Assembly (NCBI GenBank): GCA_022705265.1
Contig: JAKJEU010000020.1
Location: forward strand, 1 to 12,548
DNA: 12,548 bases
Source of the DNA: Pseudomonadota bacterium
GTDB lineage: Bacteria; Pseudomonadota; Alphaproteobacteria; JAKJEU01
Direction of reading: 5' to 3'
Shown here piece by piece: positions 1 through 6,228 of this stretch. Position 1 is the stretch's first letter. Each line of letters starts with the position of its first letter. A program made the translations under genes and the position numbers. The notes below the pieces were generated by a model. The model made no database searches, was not told the origin of the DNA, and was given only the letters and a program-made list of their open reading frames with translations.

Positions 1-458
1 AAGAAAAATTGATTCACGCGAGAAATTTAATGAATACCTTAAAAATTTCTCCAAATGAAGCATATAATAAATATAATATCAAAATTAACCAAGATGGAGT
101 TTTAAGAAGTGCAAAAGATTTGCTTTCACTTCAAGAGGTTGATTGGAATAAGCTTGGTGAAATTTGGCAAAATATAAAATACTTTGATGAAGATATTCGT
201 GAGCAAATGGAAATCGAAGGAAAATATGCTGGTTATTTAAAAAGACAAGATTCAGATATTCAAATGTTCAAAAAAGAAGAGGCTTTGAAAATTCCTGATA
301 TAATTGATTATTCAAAAATAGGGGGATTGTCAAGAGAAGTTGTATTTAAACTTAAAAAAGTTATGCCAACTAATATCGGAGTTGCATCAAGAATTCCAGG
401 AATAACACCAGCAGCAATAACAGCAATAATAGCATATATAAAGAAAGGTGATTTTTAA
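1..458 (+). CDS. mnmG: tRNA uridine-5-carboxymethylaminomethyl(34) synthesis enzyme MnmG (GidA), C-terminal part
   Basis: The reading frame enters the window already open (first full codon at 3) and runs to TAA at 456-458, so only about the last 150 residues of a protein usually near 620 residues are present. The visible part is the helical C-terminal domain. It carries the family signature: a YAGYLKRQ stretch, then IP-x-x-x-DY, GLSREV, and near the end the highly conserved IGVASRIPGITPAA block. MnmG is an FAD protein that works with the GTPase MnmE to modify U34 of certain tRNAs in the cytoplasm; this C-terminal domain contacts MnmE and tRNA. The FAD-binding part lies upstream of the window. 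A TTG at 9 could be read as a start, but the frame stays open 5' of it and homology requires more sequence. The next gene begins at the base after the stop codon. Confidence 0.96.
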   Translation, partial: EKLIHARNLMNTLKISPNEAYNKYNIKINQDGVLRSAKDLLSLQEVDWNKLGEIWQNIKYFDEDIREQMEIEGKYAGYLKRQDSDIQMFKKEEALKIPDIIDYSKIGGLSREVVFKLKKVMPTNIGVASRIPGITPAAITAIIAYIKKGDF

Positions 459-998
459 ATGTTGTTAGAGGATTTAGGAAGTCGTATTTGTATAATGGGG
501 CCATCAAGTTCTGGAAAGTCAACACTAACCAGAGCTATTGCAGACAAAAAAGGAATTGAATATTGCCATCTTGATTCTATGGCTCATATTCCTAATACAA
601 ATTGGGTAAGATGTGATAATGATGAGTTTATTAAAAAACATGACGAATTTATTAAAAAAGATTCATGGGTAATCGATGGAAATTATAAACTTACTATACC
701 TCAAAGATTTGATAGAGCAACTGCGGTTATTTTTTTAGATTTTAGTCCATTAAAATGTTGTTTTTATTATTTAAAAAGATGTCTTTTCAAAAAGAATAGG
801 TATGGAACTCTTGAAGGAGCAAAAAGTGACTTTTCTTTTGAATTGTTAAGATATATTATATTTGATTATTCAAAAAAAATTGATTCATATAGAAAATTGA
901 TGGAATCTAAAAAAAATATTTTTAAAATATATGTGAAAAACAGAAAAGAATTAAATGAATTGTATATAAAGTTAGGAATTAGTTATAAAGACATGTAA
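459..998 (+). CDS. P-loop nucleotide kinase-like protein (FlaR / adenylate-kinase-like AAA family)
   Basis: A 179-residue protein with a Walker A loop, GPSSSGKST, at residues 14-22, directly after a first beta strand. Next come an HLDS motif (38-41) with Trp49, a WVIDGNY motif (70-76), and a hydrophobic strand AVIFLDF (89-95) that fits Walker B. This order is that of the small kinase-like proteins annotated as FlaR, 'topology modulation protein' or AAA ATPase, related to adenylate and shikimate kinases. The substrate is unknown and the old FlaR name is not evidence of a topology role. The C-terminal half is Lys-rich and helical. ATG at 459 is chosen because it abuts the mnmG stop and has AAAGGTG at 444-450 about 8 bases upstream, which implies translational coupling. 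Residues 55-60 and 62-67 are a DEFIKK tandem repeat. A strong terminator follows, so it ends the mnmG transcript. Confidence 0.75.
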   Translation: MLLEDLGSRICIMGPSSSGKSTLTRAIADKKGIEYCHLDSMAHIPNTNWVRCDNDEFIKKHDEFIKKDSWVIDGNYKLTIPQRFDRATAVIFLDFSPLKCCFYYLKRCLFKKNRYGTLEGAKSDFSFELLRYIIFDYSKKIDSYRKLMESKKNIFKIYVKNRKELNELYIKLGISYKDM

Positions 999-1024
999 AT
1001 AAGCGAATCGTTATAAAGATTCAT

Positions 1025-1062
1025 ATTGGGAGGCATATAAAATTATGCTTCCCAATTTTTTT
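1025..1062 (+). terminator. Intrinsic terminator of the mnmG-kinase transcript
   Basis: A 13-pair stem (1025-1037 with 1044-1056, one G-U pair at 1032/1049) encloses a six-base loop and runs straight into a T tract at 1056-1062. It contains a GC-rich core (GGGAGGC against GCTTCCC). It lies 26 bases after the kinase stop and separates that transcript from rsmG. A much weaker 5-pair hairpin (GAATC 1005-1009 with GATTC 1018-1022) lies just upstream. Confidence 0.9.
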
Positions 1063-1120
1063 GAAAATAGTTAATTTTTTATTAAAATAAGTTATTGAAA
1101 ATACTATGAAAATATTTTTC

Positions 1121-1155
1121 TTAAAATTTATCTTGTATTGAGATATAATTATAAT
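1121..1155 (+). promoter_or_regulatory. Candidate promoter for the rsmG-parA-parB operon
   Basis: The interval after the terminator is almost pure A/T. Two adjacent perfect TATAAT hexamers occur at 1144-1149 and 1150-1155. The first has TTAAAA (4 of 6 to TTGACA) at 1121-1126 with a 17-base spacer. Either -10 would place the transcript start about 7-13 bases before the rsmG ATG, where no Shine-Dalgarno sequence is visible. In such AT-rich DNA chance matches are common, so only the position supports this strongly. Confidence 0.4.
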
Positions 1156-1168
1156 ATATATTGTAAAA

Positions 1169-1774
1169 ATGAATGAAAGTTTATTTTTTGAAAAAATGGG
1201 CTTTAATGTTTCACGTGAAACATTTTTAAAGCTAGAAACCTATGTTGCTCTGTTGACTAAATGGCAAAGAGCAATTAATCTTGTCAGTAAAAATACATTA
1301 GATAAAGTTTGGGAAAGGCATATTTTTGATTCTGCTCAAATTTTAAAATTAATCGATAAAAATAATATAGCAGATTTAGGTTCAGGGGCAGGATTCCCTG
1401 GGATGGTTATTGCTATATTAAATCCAAATTTCAATATTACATTAATTGAAAGTGATTCACGAAAATGTGAATTTTTAAGAGAAGTAAAAAGAAAATGTAA
1501 TGTTGTTAATGTTAGTATTTTTAATGAAAGAATAGAAAATTTAAAAGAGTTCAGTTATGATTATGTGATTTCGAGGGCTTTGGCATCTTTAAAAGAATTA
1601 TTAATTTTGTCACAAAATATAACAAATAAAGATACAAAATATGTATTTTTAAAAGGTGAAAAATTACAAACAGAGTTAGAAGAGGTTAAAGAATTTTTTA
1701 ACTTGAAATATGATATATATAATAGTATAACCGATATTAATGGTAAAATAATCAAAATTCAGGAGGTAATATGA
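1169..1774 (+). CDS. rsmG: 16S rRNA (guanine(527)-N7)-methyltransferase RsmG (GidB)
   Basis: A 201-residue SAM-dependent methyltransferase of normal family length. RsmG methylates N7 of G527 in 16S rRNA; loss of the enzyme is known to give low-level streptomycin resistance in several bacteria. Visible hallmarks are NVSRET at residues 13-18, LLTKWQRAINLVS (28-40), ERHIFDS (49-55), the SAM-binding loop ADLGSGAGFPG (68-78), the acidic IESD at the end of the second strand (93-96), and SRALAS (135-140). ATG at 1169 gives the expected N-terminus but has no clear Shine-Dalgarno sequence. The stop TGA (1772-1774) overlaps the parA start in an ATGA junction, so rsmG, parA and parB form one operon. A perfect parS lies inside the gene, encoding residues NVSRETF. 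Confidence 0.96.
   Translation: MNESLFFEKMGFNVSRETFLKLETYVALLTKWQRAINLVSKNTLDKVWERHIFDSAQILKLIDKNNIADLGSGAGFPGMVIAILNPNFNITLIESDSRKCEFLREVKRKCNVVNVSIFNERIENLKEFSYDYVISRALASLKELLILSQNITNKDTKYVFLKGEKLQTELEEVKEFFNLKYDIYNSITDINGKIIKIQEVI
1205..1224. other. parS: parS centromere site (ParB-binding palindrome)
   Basis: Positions 1207-1222 read TGTTTCACGTGAAACA, the exact 16-bp consensus palindrome bound by chromosomal ParB. The symmetry extends two more bases on each side to a perfect 20-bp palindrome (1205-1224) before breaking at 1204/1225. It is embedded in rsmG, where it codes for the NVSRET part of the protein, about 1.3 kb upstream of parB. ParB loads here as a CTP-dependent clamp and spreads. 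No second full match was found by eye in the window. Confidence 0.95.
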
Positions 1775-2559
1775 ATTTTAACGAAATGCCAAGAGTTTTA
1801 TCAGTTGCAAATCAAAAAGGTGGTGTTGGTAAAACAACTACGGCTGTTAATTTGGCAACAGCAATATCAACAGTGGGTAAAAAAGTATTATTGTTGGATT
1901 TAGATCCACAAGGAAATGCTACTGTAAGTGTTAATGCGAGAAGAAATTTGAATGTAAATTCATATCAAGTACTTATGGGATATGAAAGTATTGATAATGC
2001 GATTAAGGAAACCGCTATTCCTAATCTATATATAATTGGTTCTGGAAAAGAATTATTAGGTGTTGATATTGAATTATCACAAGAAGAAAAGCCACAATAT
2101 TTTCTTCTTGAAGCAATAAAAAATACAAAAATTAAGCTTGATTATATAATAATTGATTGCCCTCCAACTTTGGGGTTGCTTACAATTAATGCGTTGGTTG
2201 CATCATCAGCCGTATTAATGCCTATACAATGTGAATATTTGGCATTAGAAGGTGTGGCTGATTTAACCAAGAATATAGATTTAGTAAAAAGAAATTTTAA
2301 TCCAAGTTTGGAAATTCAAGGTATAGTTTTAACCATGTTTGATGGAAGGAACAAATTATCAGATATGGTTGCAAATGATGTAAGAAATGCATTTGGAAAC
2401 AAGGTTTATAATACAGTTATACCAAGAAATATAAGAGTTTCAGAAGCTCCATCTCATGGGTTGCCTGTAATATTATATGATTATAAATGTGCTGGTTCTG
2501 ATGCATATTTAAAGTTGTCTAAGGAAGTATTGAAAAGGGAGAAGGAATTATTATCATGA
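1771..2559 (+). CDS. parA: Chromosome-partitioning ATPase ParA (Soj)
   Basis: A 262-residue deviant-Walker (MinD/ParA) ATPase of normal chromosomal ParA length. It has the P-loop QKGGVGKTT at residues 15-23 with both the signature Lys16 and the catalytic-loop Lys21, the A' motif LLDLDPQGNAT (41-51), and Walker B IIIDCPP (126-132). A QGIVLTMFD strand (183-191) and the VIPRNIRVSEAPSHG block (217-231) are also typical. ATP-bound ParA dimers coat the nucleoid and are stimulated by the ParB N-terminus to move parS complexes apart. AGGAGGT at 1761-1767 is a strong ribosome-binding site for ATG 1771. The start overlaps the rsmG stop and the stop overlaps the parB start (ATGA at 2556-2559). There is no N-terminal HTH of the plasmid P1 type, which fits a chromosomal system. 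Confidence 0.97.
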   Translation: MNFNEMPRVLSVANQKGGVGKTTTAVNLATAISTVGKKVLLLDLDPQGNATVSVNARRNLNVNSYQVLMGYESIDNAIKETAIPNLYIIGSGKELLGVDIELSQEEKPQYFLLEAIKNTKIKLDYIIIDCPPTLGLLTINALVASSAVLMPIQCEYLALEGVADLTKNIDLVKRNFNPSLEIQGIVLTMFDGRNKLSDMVANDVRNAFGNKVYNTVIPRNIRVSEAPSHGLPVILYDYKCAGSDAYLKLSKEVLKREKELLS

Positions 2560-3758
2560 ATGATAAAAGAAGAATGGGCGGTTTAGGAAGAGGTTTATCA
2601 GATTTATTAGGTGAAGGTGCAAATGCTTCGGAAGATATTTCAGAATTAGATAAAGTAAAACAACACAGATTTGTTAATATAAACTTGCTTGCTCCAAGTC
2701 CATACCAACCAAGACATACTTTTGATGAAGAAAGTTTAAATAATCTTGTGGCTTCTATTCAAGAAAAGGGGGTTTTACAACCTTTATTAGTAAGAAGAGA
2801 TCCAGAAGATAATAGTAGATATGAAATTATTGCTGGTGAAAGAAGATTTAGAGCTTCCCAAATCGCAGGATTAACTGAACTTCCTGTAATCGTTAAAGAA
2901 ATGAATAACCAAGAGGTTCTTGAAGTTGCTTTGATTGAAAATATTCAAAGACAAGATTTGAATGCAATCGAAGAAGCAGAAGGTTATAACAGATTAATTG
3001 AAGAATTTAATCATACACAAGAAGAGCTTGGAAAAATTGTTGGAAAAAGCCGTAGCCATGTTGCAAATACTATGCGTCTTTTGACTTTGCCATCAGGTGT
3101 AAAAGATTTGGTGGTTCAAGGTAAACTTACAGCAGGTCATGCAAGAGCTTTGATTACAGCAAAAAATCCAGAAGAGTTAGCTGAAAAAATTGTTTCAAAA
3201 GGCTTGAATGTAAGACAAGTTGAAAAATTAGCTCATAGCGAAGAAAAGAAAAAAGAAAAACCAGTAACTCAAGCAGAAGTAAAAGAAGATGATGCAAAAG
3301 CATTAGAAGAAGAGCTTTCAAGAATGCTTGGAACAAAAGTTGCAATTAAATTTAAAGAAAAAGGTGGAGATATTACAGTTACATTTGATAATCTTGAAGT
3401 TCTTGATACTTTATTAAAAAGATTAAGTAATGATGGTTTATTGATTAAAAAATCAGAAGAATTTGAAATAATATCTACTGATGAAGAGCAAGAAAACATT
3501 CAAGAGGAACAAGTAATAGAAGAATCAGAAGAAGAACCATATCCATTAAATGATGAACAAATAGTTGAAGATGGTTCAGATATGGTTCCAGAAGAGCCTG
3601 TTGAAGAGATTATACCAAAAGAGGATGAACAAGAGACTGAAAAAGATATTTTTGAAAAATTACAGACAAAAGAACAAGAATATCAAGAAGGTATGTCTTT
3701 GGATGAAGTTCAAAGATTGCTTCAAGGTGAAGAAATAATCGAAGAAGAACAAAAATAA
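2556..3758 (+). CDS. parB: Chromosome-partitioning protein ParB with long acidic C-terminal tail
   Basis: A 400-residue parS-binding CTPase clamp; chromosomal ParBs are usually about 280-300 residues. The N-terminus carries the ParA-stimulating motif GLGRGLSDLL (9-18). The CTP-binding region follows: NLLAPSPYQPR (43-53), GVLQPLLVR (72-80), the C-box GERRFRA (94-100) and ENIQRQDLN (128-136). Next come the HTH around 154-175 (TQEELGKIVGKSRSHV), the linker, and the dimerisation domain (about 243-297, ending LLKRLSNDGLLIKK). Everything after residue 300 is extra: 40 of the last 100 residues are Asp/Glu against 6 Lys/Arg, ending in a possible amphipathic helix (SLDEVQRLLQ, 381-390). AAGGAA at 2542-2547 precedes the ATG, which overlaps the parA stop. 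It ends the rsmG-parA-parB operon. Confidence 0.96.
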   Translation: MNDKRRMGGLGRGLSDLLGEGANASEDISELDKVKQHRFVNINLLAPSPYQPRHTFDEESLNNLVASIQEKGVLQPLLVRRDPEDNSRYEIIAGERRFRASQIAGLTELPVIVKEMNNQEVLEVALIENIQRQDLNAIEEAEGYNRLIEEFNHTQEELGKIVGKSRSHVANTMRLLTLPSGVKDLVVQGKLTAGHARALITAKNPEELAEKIVSKGLNVRQVEKLAHSEEKKKEKPVTQAEVKEDDAKALEEELSRMLGTKVAIKFKEKGGDITVTFDNLEVLDTLLKRLSNDGLLIKKSEEFEIISTDEEQENIQEEQVIEESEEEPYPLNDEQIVEDGSDMVPEEPVEEIIPKEDEQETEKDIFEKLQTKEQEYQEGMSLDEVQRLLQGEEIIEEEQK

Positions 3759-3801
3759 CCTTTAAGACCAATATTTACAAGGGTTGTTTCATGTATATAA
3801 T

Positions 3802-3838
3802 AAAAAAGGCTATTAAATTAATAATAGCCTTTTTTTTT
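3802..3838. terminator. Bidirectional intrinsic terminator between parB and the debranching enzyme
   Basis: GGCTATTA (3808-3815) pairs perfectly with TAATAGCC (3822-3829) around a six-base loop. It is preceded by six A (3802-3807) and followed by nine T (3830-3838), so both strands give a hairpin plus U tract. It sits between convergent genes: 44 bases after the parB stop, and just after the end of the minus-strand gene, whose stop codon is at 3841-3843. Confidence 0.9.
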
Positions 3839-3840
3839 GG

Positions 3841-6054
3841 TTATTGACGATAATGTTTCTGAGCTTGTTGCAGCATATGATTTTTTATCATTTCGTTACT
3901 TTTGCCTTTATCAGCGATTAAAAATACGATTTCAGATTCACCAACAAGATAACGGCTGTTTTCAACTTTTGCTCCGACATTTTCCATTTTTTGATTACCA
4001 CTTGAAAATAATACATTCAAAGATTTTGTATCAGGAGAAATTGGTAAATTATGCCAATCAATCTTTTCATTGTCATTACTGTTCATTAAAATAATAATAT
4101 CCTGTTCTTTTCCTTTTGAAACAAGCGACAAATGATTTTTTCCAACTACATCATTTCCATAAGATTGACTTCCATTAACATTAAAATAATGATGAGAAGA
4201 AGTATCTTTTATTTGTGGATATTTTTTAATCATATCCATGATATAGCCCATAGTTTTTGGAAGCTCGCTAAATTCAGGTTTTAAAGGTTCCCAATTAATA
4301 TAAGAAGTTTTATTATCTTGGTTCCAAGGGTTGTTATTTCCATATTGAGTTTTTGCAAATTCAGTTCCAAGACGAACAAGAGGGGTTCCTGGTAATAATA
4401 CTTTTGTGATAAAACTGTTAATTAATTTTTTTGAAAGCATTTTAGGATTCCCATCACCATAACCAGCGGCAGGATCGCTGTTGCCATCACGATTATTTTC
4501 ACCGTTGGCATAGTTATTTCTGTCACGGTATACGAGATAGTCATATTCAGTAAAACCATCATGAGTAGTGGTTTCATTGACCACAGAAGCAACATTAGGA
4601 TCGTTATTAGCATTTTCATGGAGATGGACTTCATGAATTTTATCAGGAGGCATTCTTGACATATGATAAGCAATAGCACCAGAAAAACCGCCGCCACCAC
4701 AATTCCATACTTTCAAATCTTTTCTTACAATATCGCTCCAAGGGCCAAGTCTTGTCTTGGTTCTGATTTGTTCAAGATAATATGAATAAATATCCCAAGG
4801 TTCGCCATATCCTTCCAGAGGTTTAAGCAAAGGTTCATCAAGAACTTTATAAATACCACTATTTTCATCAAATTCACCAGTTTTATTTTTTGATAAAGAA
4901 GCAAGCAAATCAAGTCTAAAACCGCTTACACCAGCAGCAGCAAAGGTCATAAAAGAATTTCTCATAACTCTTTGAACTGCTTCTTTATTACTGTCTAAAA
5001 CATTTCCGCAACCAGTGTCATCAATTAATACAGATTTATTATTAGCAGTTTGGGCATTATAATGGTTTTTGCCTTCTTTGTTCATAGCGTCAACATATTC
5101 ATCATAAACCTTAAAATAATCGTTACTTCCAGCACCTCTGAAAGAAATATTACCATCGCTTATACCTCCTTCACCAGAATGGAAAGCAATATCGGCAATA
5201 ACGCCAATTCCATTTTTATTGTAAGCATTACATACTTCGACGAAATCTTTCCAATCTCCATATCTTGGATCAAGAGCATTAAATAAACCAGTAGAATATC
5301 CAAAATGATTTACCAAATTATTTCCTGTTTTTTCTCTCATTTCAGATAAATAAGGAGAGTCAATCGAAGTGCATACAGGTAATAATTCAAGTCTTGTATA
5401 TCCCATATTTTTTAAATGTTCGATCATTTTAGGGTGCTTTAAGGCTTTTAATGTGCCTCGTTCTTCTGGCGGAATGAAAGGGCAATCCTTGGTTAAATCT
5501 CTTACATGACCTTCGCCAATAAGTTTTGCGTTTTGAGGGGTATTAGGTCTTACATTTGATGCCTTGCTTAATATTTCTTTCATATCAACGACAACGCATT
5601 TTGGCATATATGGAGCTGAATCTCTTTCGTCTTTTGTATAAATATCGCCAGCTTTATGGACTCTCATGCTATCATGCCAAACATGTTGTTTGTCAATTTT
5701 GTTGCTGTAAACATTCCATACAGGTTTGTTATAGTTAAAAAGCAAGCCTTTTTTAGGATCATAAGGCCCATCAACACGGTAAAGGCATCTTAAACCTTCG
5801 GCATCAATTAAATCTTTTGAAATATTTTTTAATGTATAACGCCAAATTCCTTTGTCGTCTTTTTCCATTGGAACTTTTGTTTCTTTATCATCTTTGTCAT
5901 AGAAGCATAGGTCGACTTTTGTCGCATCAGGCGATGGAAAACCAAATCTTACTTCTTCTTTTTTCGAGTCGAAAATCTCTCCGACATCAATATTATTAAC
6001 AAAATCTACTCTTTTATCATGAAGATTATCGATATAAGTGCTTTCATTTTCCAT
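3841..6054 (-). CDS. GlgX/isoamylase-like glycogen debranching enzyme (glycoside hydrolase family 13)
   Basis: A 737-residue cytoplasmic protein (no signal peptide) in the size range of GlgX and isoamylase, which hydrolyse alpha-1,6 branches in glycogen or limit dextrins. Residues ~25-110 look like the CBM48 beta-sandwich (EVRFGFPSPDATKVDL through CLYRVDGPYDP). The GH13 barrel then shows GYTRLELLPV (218-227), NHFGYSTGLF (249-258), and DTGCGNVLD (346-354), a GlgX/isoamylase trait. Catalytic residues by motif are nucleophile Asp382 (GFRLD), acid/base Glu418 (GYGEPWD) and Asp499 (THDGFT), followed by the family stretch NYANGENNRDGNSD (514-527). Region I is odd: DIAFHSGEGG (288-297) is one residue shorter than the usual DVVYNHTAEGG and lacks the Asn. 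ATG at 6054 has AGGAAG (6066-6061) six bases upstream. No other glycogen gene is adjacent, so natural substrate and exact subfamily remain open. Confidence 0.85.
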   Translation of the reverse strand: MENESTYIDNLHDKRVDFVNNIDVGEIFDSKKEEVRFGFPSPDATKVDLCFYDKDDKETKVPMEKDDKGIWRYTLKNISKDLIDAEGLRCLYRVDGPYDPKKGLLFNYNKPVWNVYSNKIDKQHVWHDSMRVHKAGDIYTKDERDSAPYMPKCVVVDMKEILSKASNVRPNTPQNAKLIGEGHVRDLTKDCPFIPPEERGTLKALKHPKMIEHLKNMGYTRLELLPVCTSIDSPYLSEMREKTGNNLVNHFGYSTGLFNALDPRYGDWKDFVEVCNAYNKNGIGVIADIAFHSGEGGISDGNISFRGAGSNDYFKVYDEYVDAMNKEGKNHYNAQTANNKSVLIDDTGCGNVLDSNKEAVQRVMRNSFMTFAAAGVSGFRLDLLASLSKNKTGEFDENSGIYKVLDEPLLKPLEGYGEPWDIYSYYLEQIRTKTRLGPWSDIVRKDLKVWNCGGGGFSGAIAYHMSRMPPDKIHEVHLHENANNDPNVASVVNETTTHDGFTEYDYLVYRDRNNYANGENNRDGNSDPAAGYGDGNPKMLSKKLINSFITKVLLPGTPLVRLGTEFAKTQYGNNNPWNQDNKTSYINWEPLKPEFSELPKTMGYIMDMIKKYPQIKDTSSHHYFNVNGSQSYGNDVVGKNHLSLVSKGKEQDIIILMNSNDNEKIDWHNLPISPDTKSLNVLFSSGNQKMENVGAKVENSRYLVGESEIVFLIADKGKSNEMIKNHMLQQAQKHYRQ

Positions 6055-6075
6055 TTTTTTCTTCCTAAAATATAA

Positions 6076-6126
6076 AGATACACTAAAATTATTTTTGTCA
6101 AATTTATTGTATTACTTTTTTGTCAA
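6076..6126 (-). promoter_or_regulatory. Candidate promoter and TTGACA direct repeats upstream of the debranching enzyme
   Basis: Read on the minus strand, two copies of TTGACAAAAA start at 6126 and 6101, 25 bases apart. Each begins with a perfect -35 hexamer. The nearer copy is followed after a short 15-base spacer by TATCTT (4 of 6 to TATAAT), giving a plausible but imperfect promoter. The upstream copy has no good -10 at 16-18 bases. The repeat may be a second promoter, an operator, or chance in AT-rich DNA. Confidence 0.35.
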
Positions 6127-6154
6127 TAAATCAATTATTTTGGGAATAAAAATA

Positions 6155-6183
6155 TTGAATATTGTTTAAAAAATCTATATAAC
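6155..6183 (+). promoter_or_regulatory. Candidate promoter of the MltC-like lipoprotein gene
   Basis: TTGAAT (6155-6160, 4 of 6 to TTGACA) and TATAAC (6178-6183, 5 of 6 to TATAAT) are separated by exactly 17 bases, about 45 bases before the ATG at 6229. This is the best-spaced pair in the divergent intergenic region. Only a weak purine-rich ribosome site (AGAGA, 6216-6220) precedes the ATG. Confidence 0.45.
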
Positions 6184-6228
6184 TTATTTTAACAATAATC
6201 ATTATATTTTTGAGTAGAGATTAAGCTG

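Noticed and set aside
621..659. Tandem 21-base repeat encoding DEFIKK twice in the kinase gene
   Set aside because: Only two diverged copies; it looks like a small internal duplication, not a mobile or regulatory repeat.
3269..3499. Open frames on the minus strand opposite the 3' half of parB
   Set aside because: They are antisense reflections of Glu/Lys-rich codons (giving Leu/Ser/Phe-rich peptides) with no ribosome site or recognisable domain.
3785..3800. TGTTTCATGTATATAA after parB, resembling a parS half-site
   Set aside because: 11 of 16 matches with no symmetry on the right arm; expected by chance in AT-rich DNA, though its place next to parB made it worth checking.
4214..4222. DnaA-box-like TGTGGATAT (8 of 9)
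   Set aside because: It is single, lies inside the debranching-enzyme coding region and has no cluster or AT-rich unwinding element beside it, so it does not mark oriC.
5050..5286. Short plus-strand open frames across the debranching enzyme (also at 3837-4094, 5556-5738, 5817-5999)
   Set aside because: All lie antisense to a well-supported GH13 gene, have low-complexity translations and lack upstream signals.
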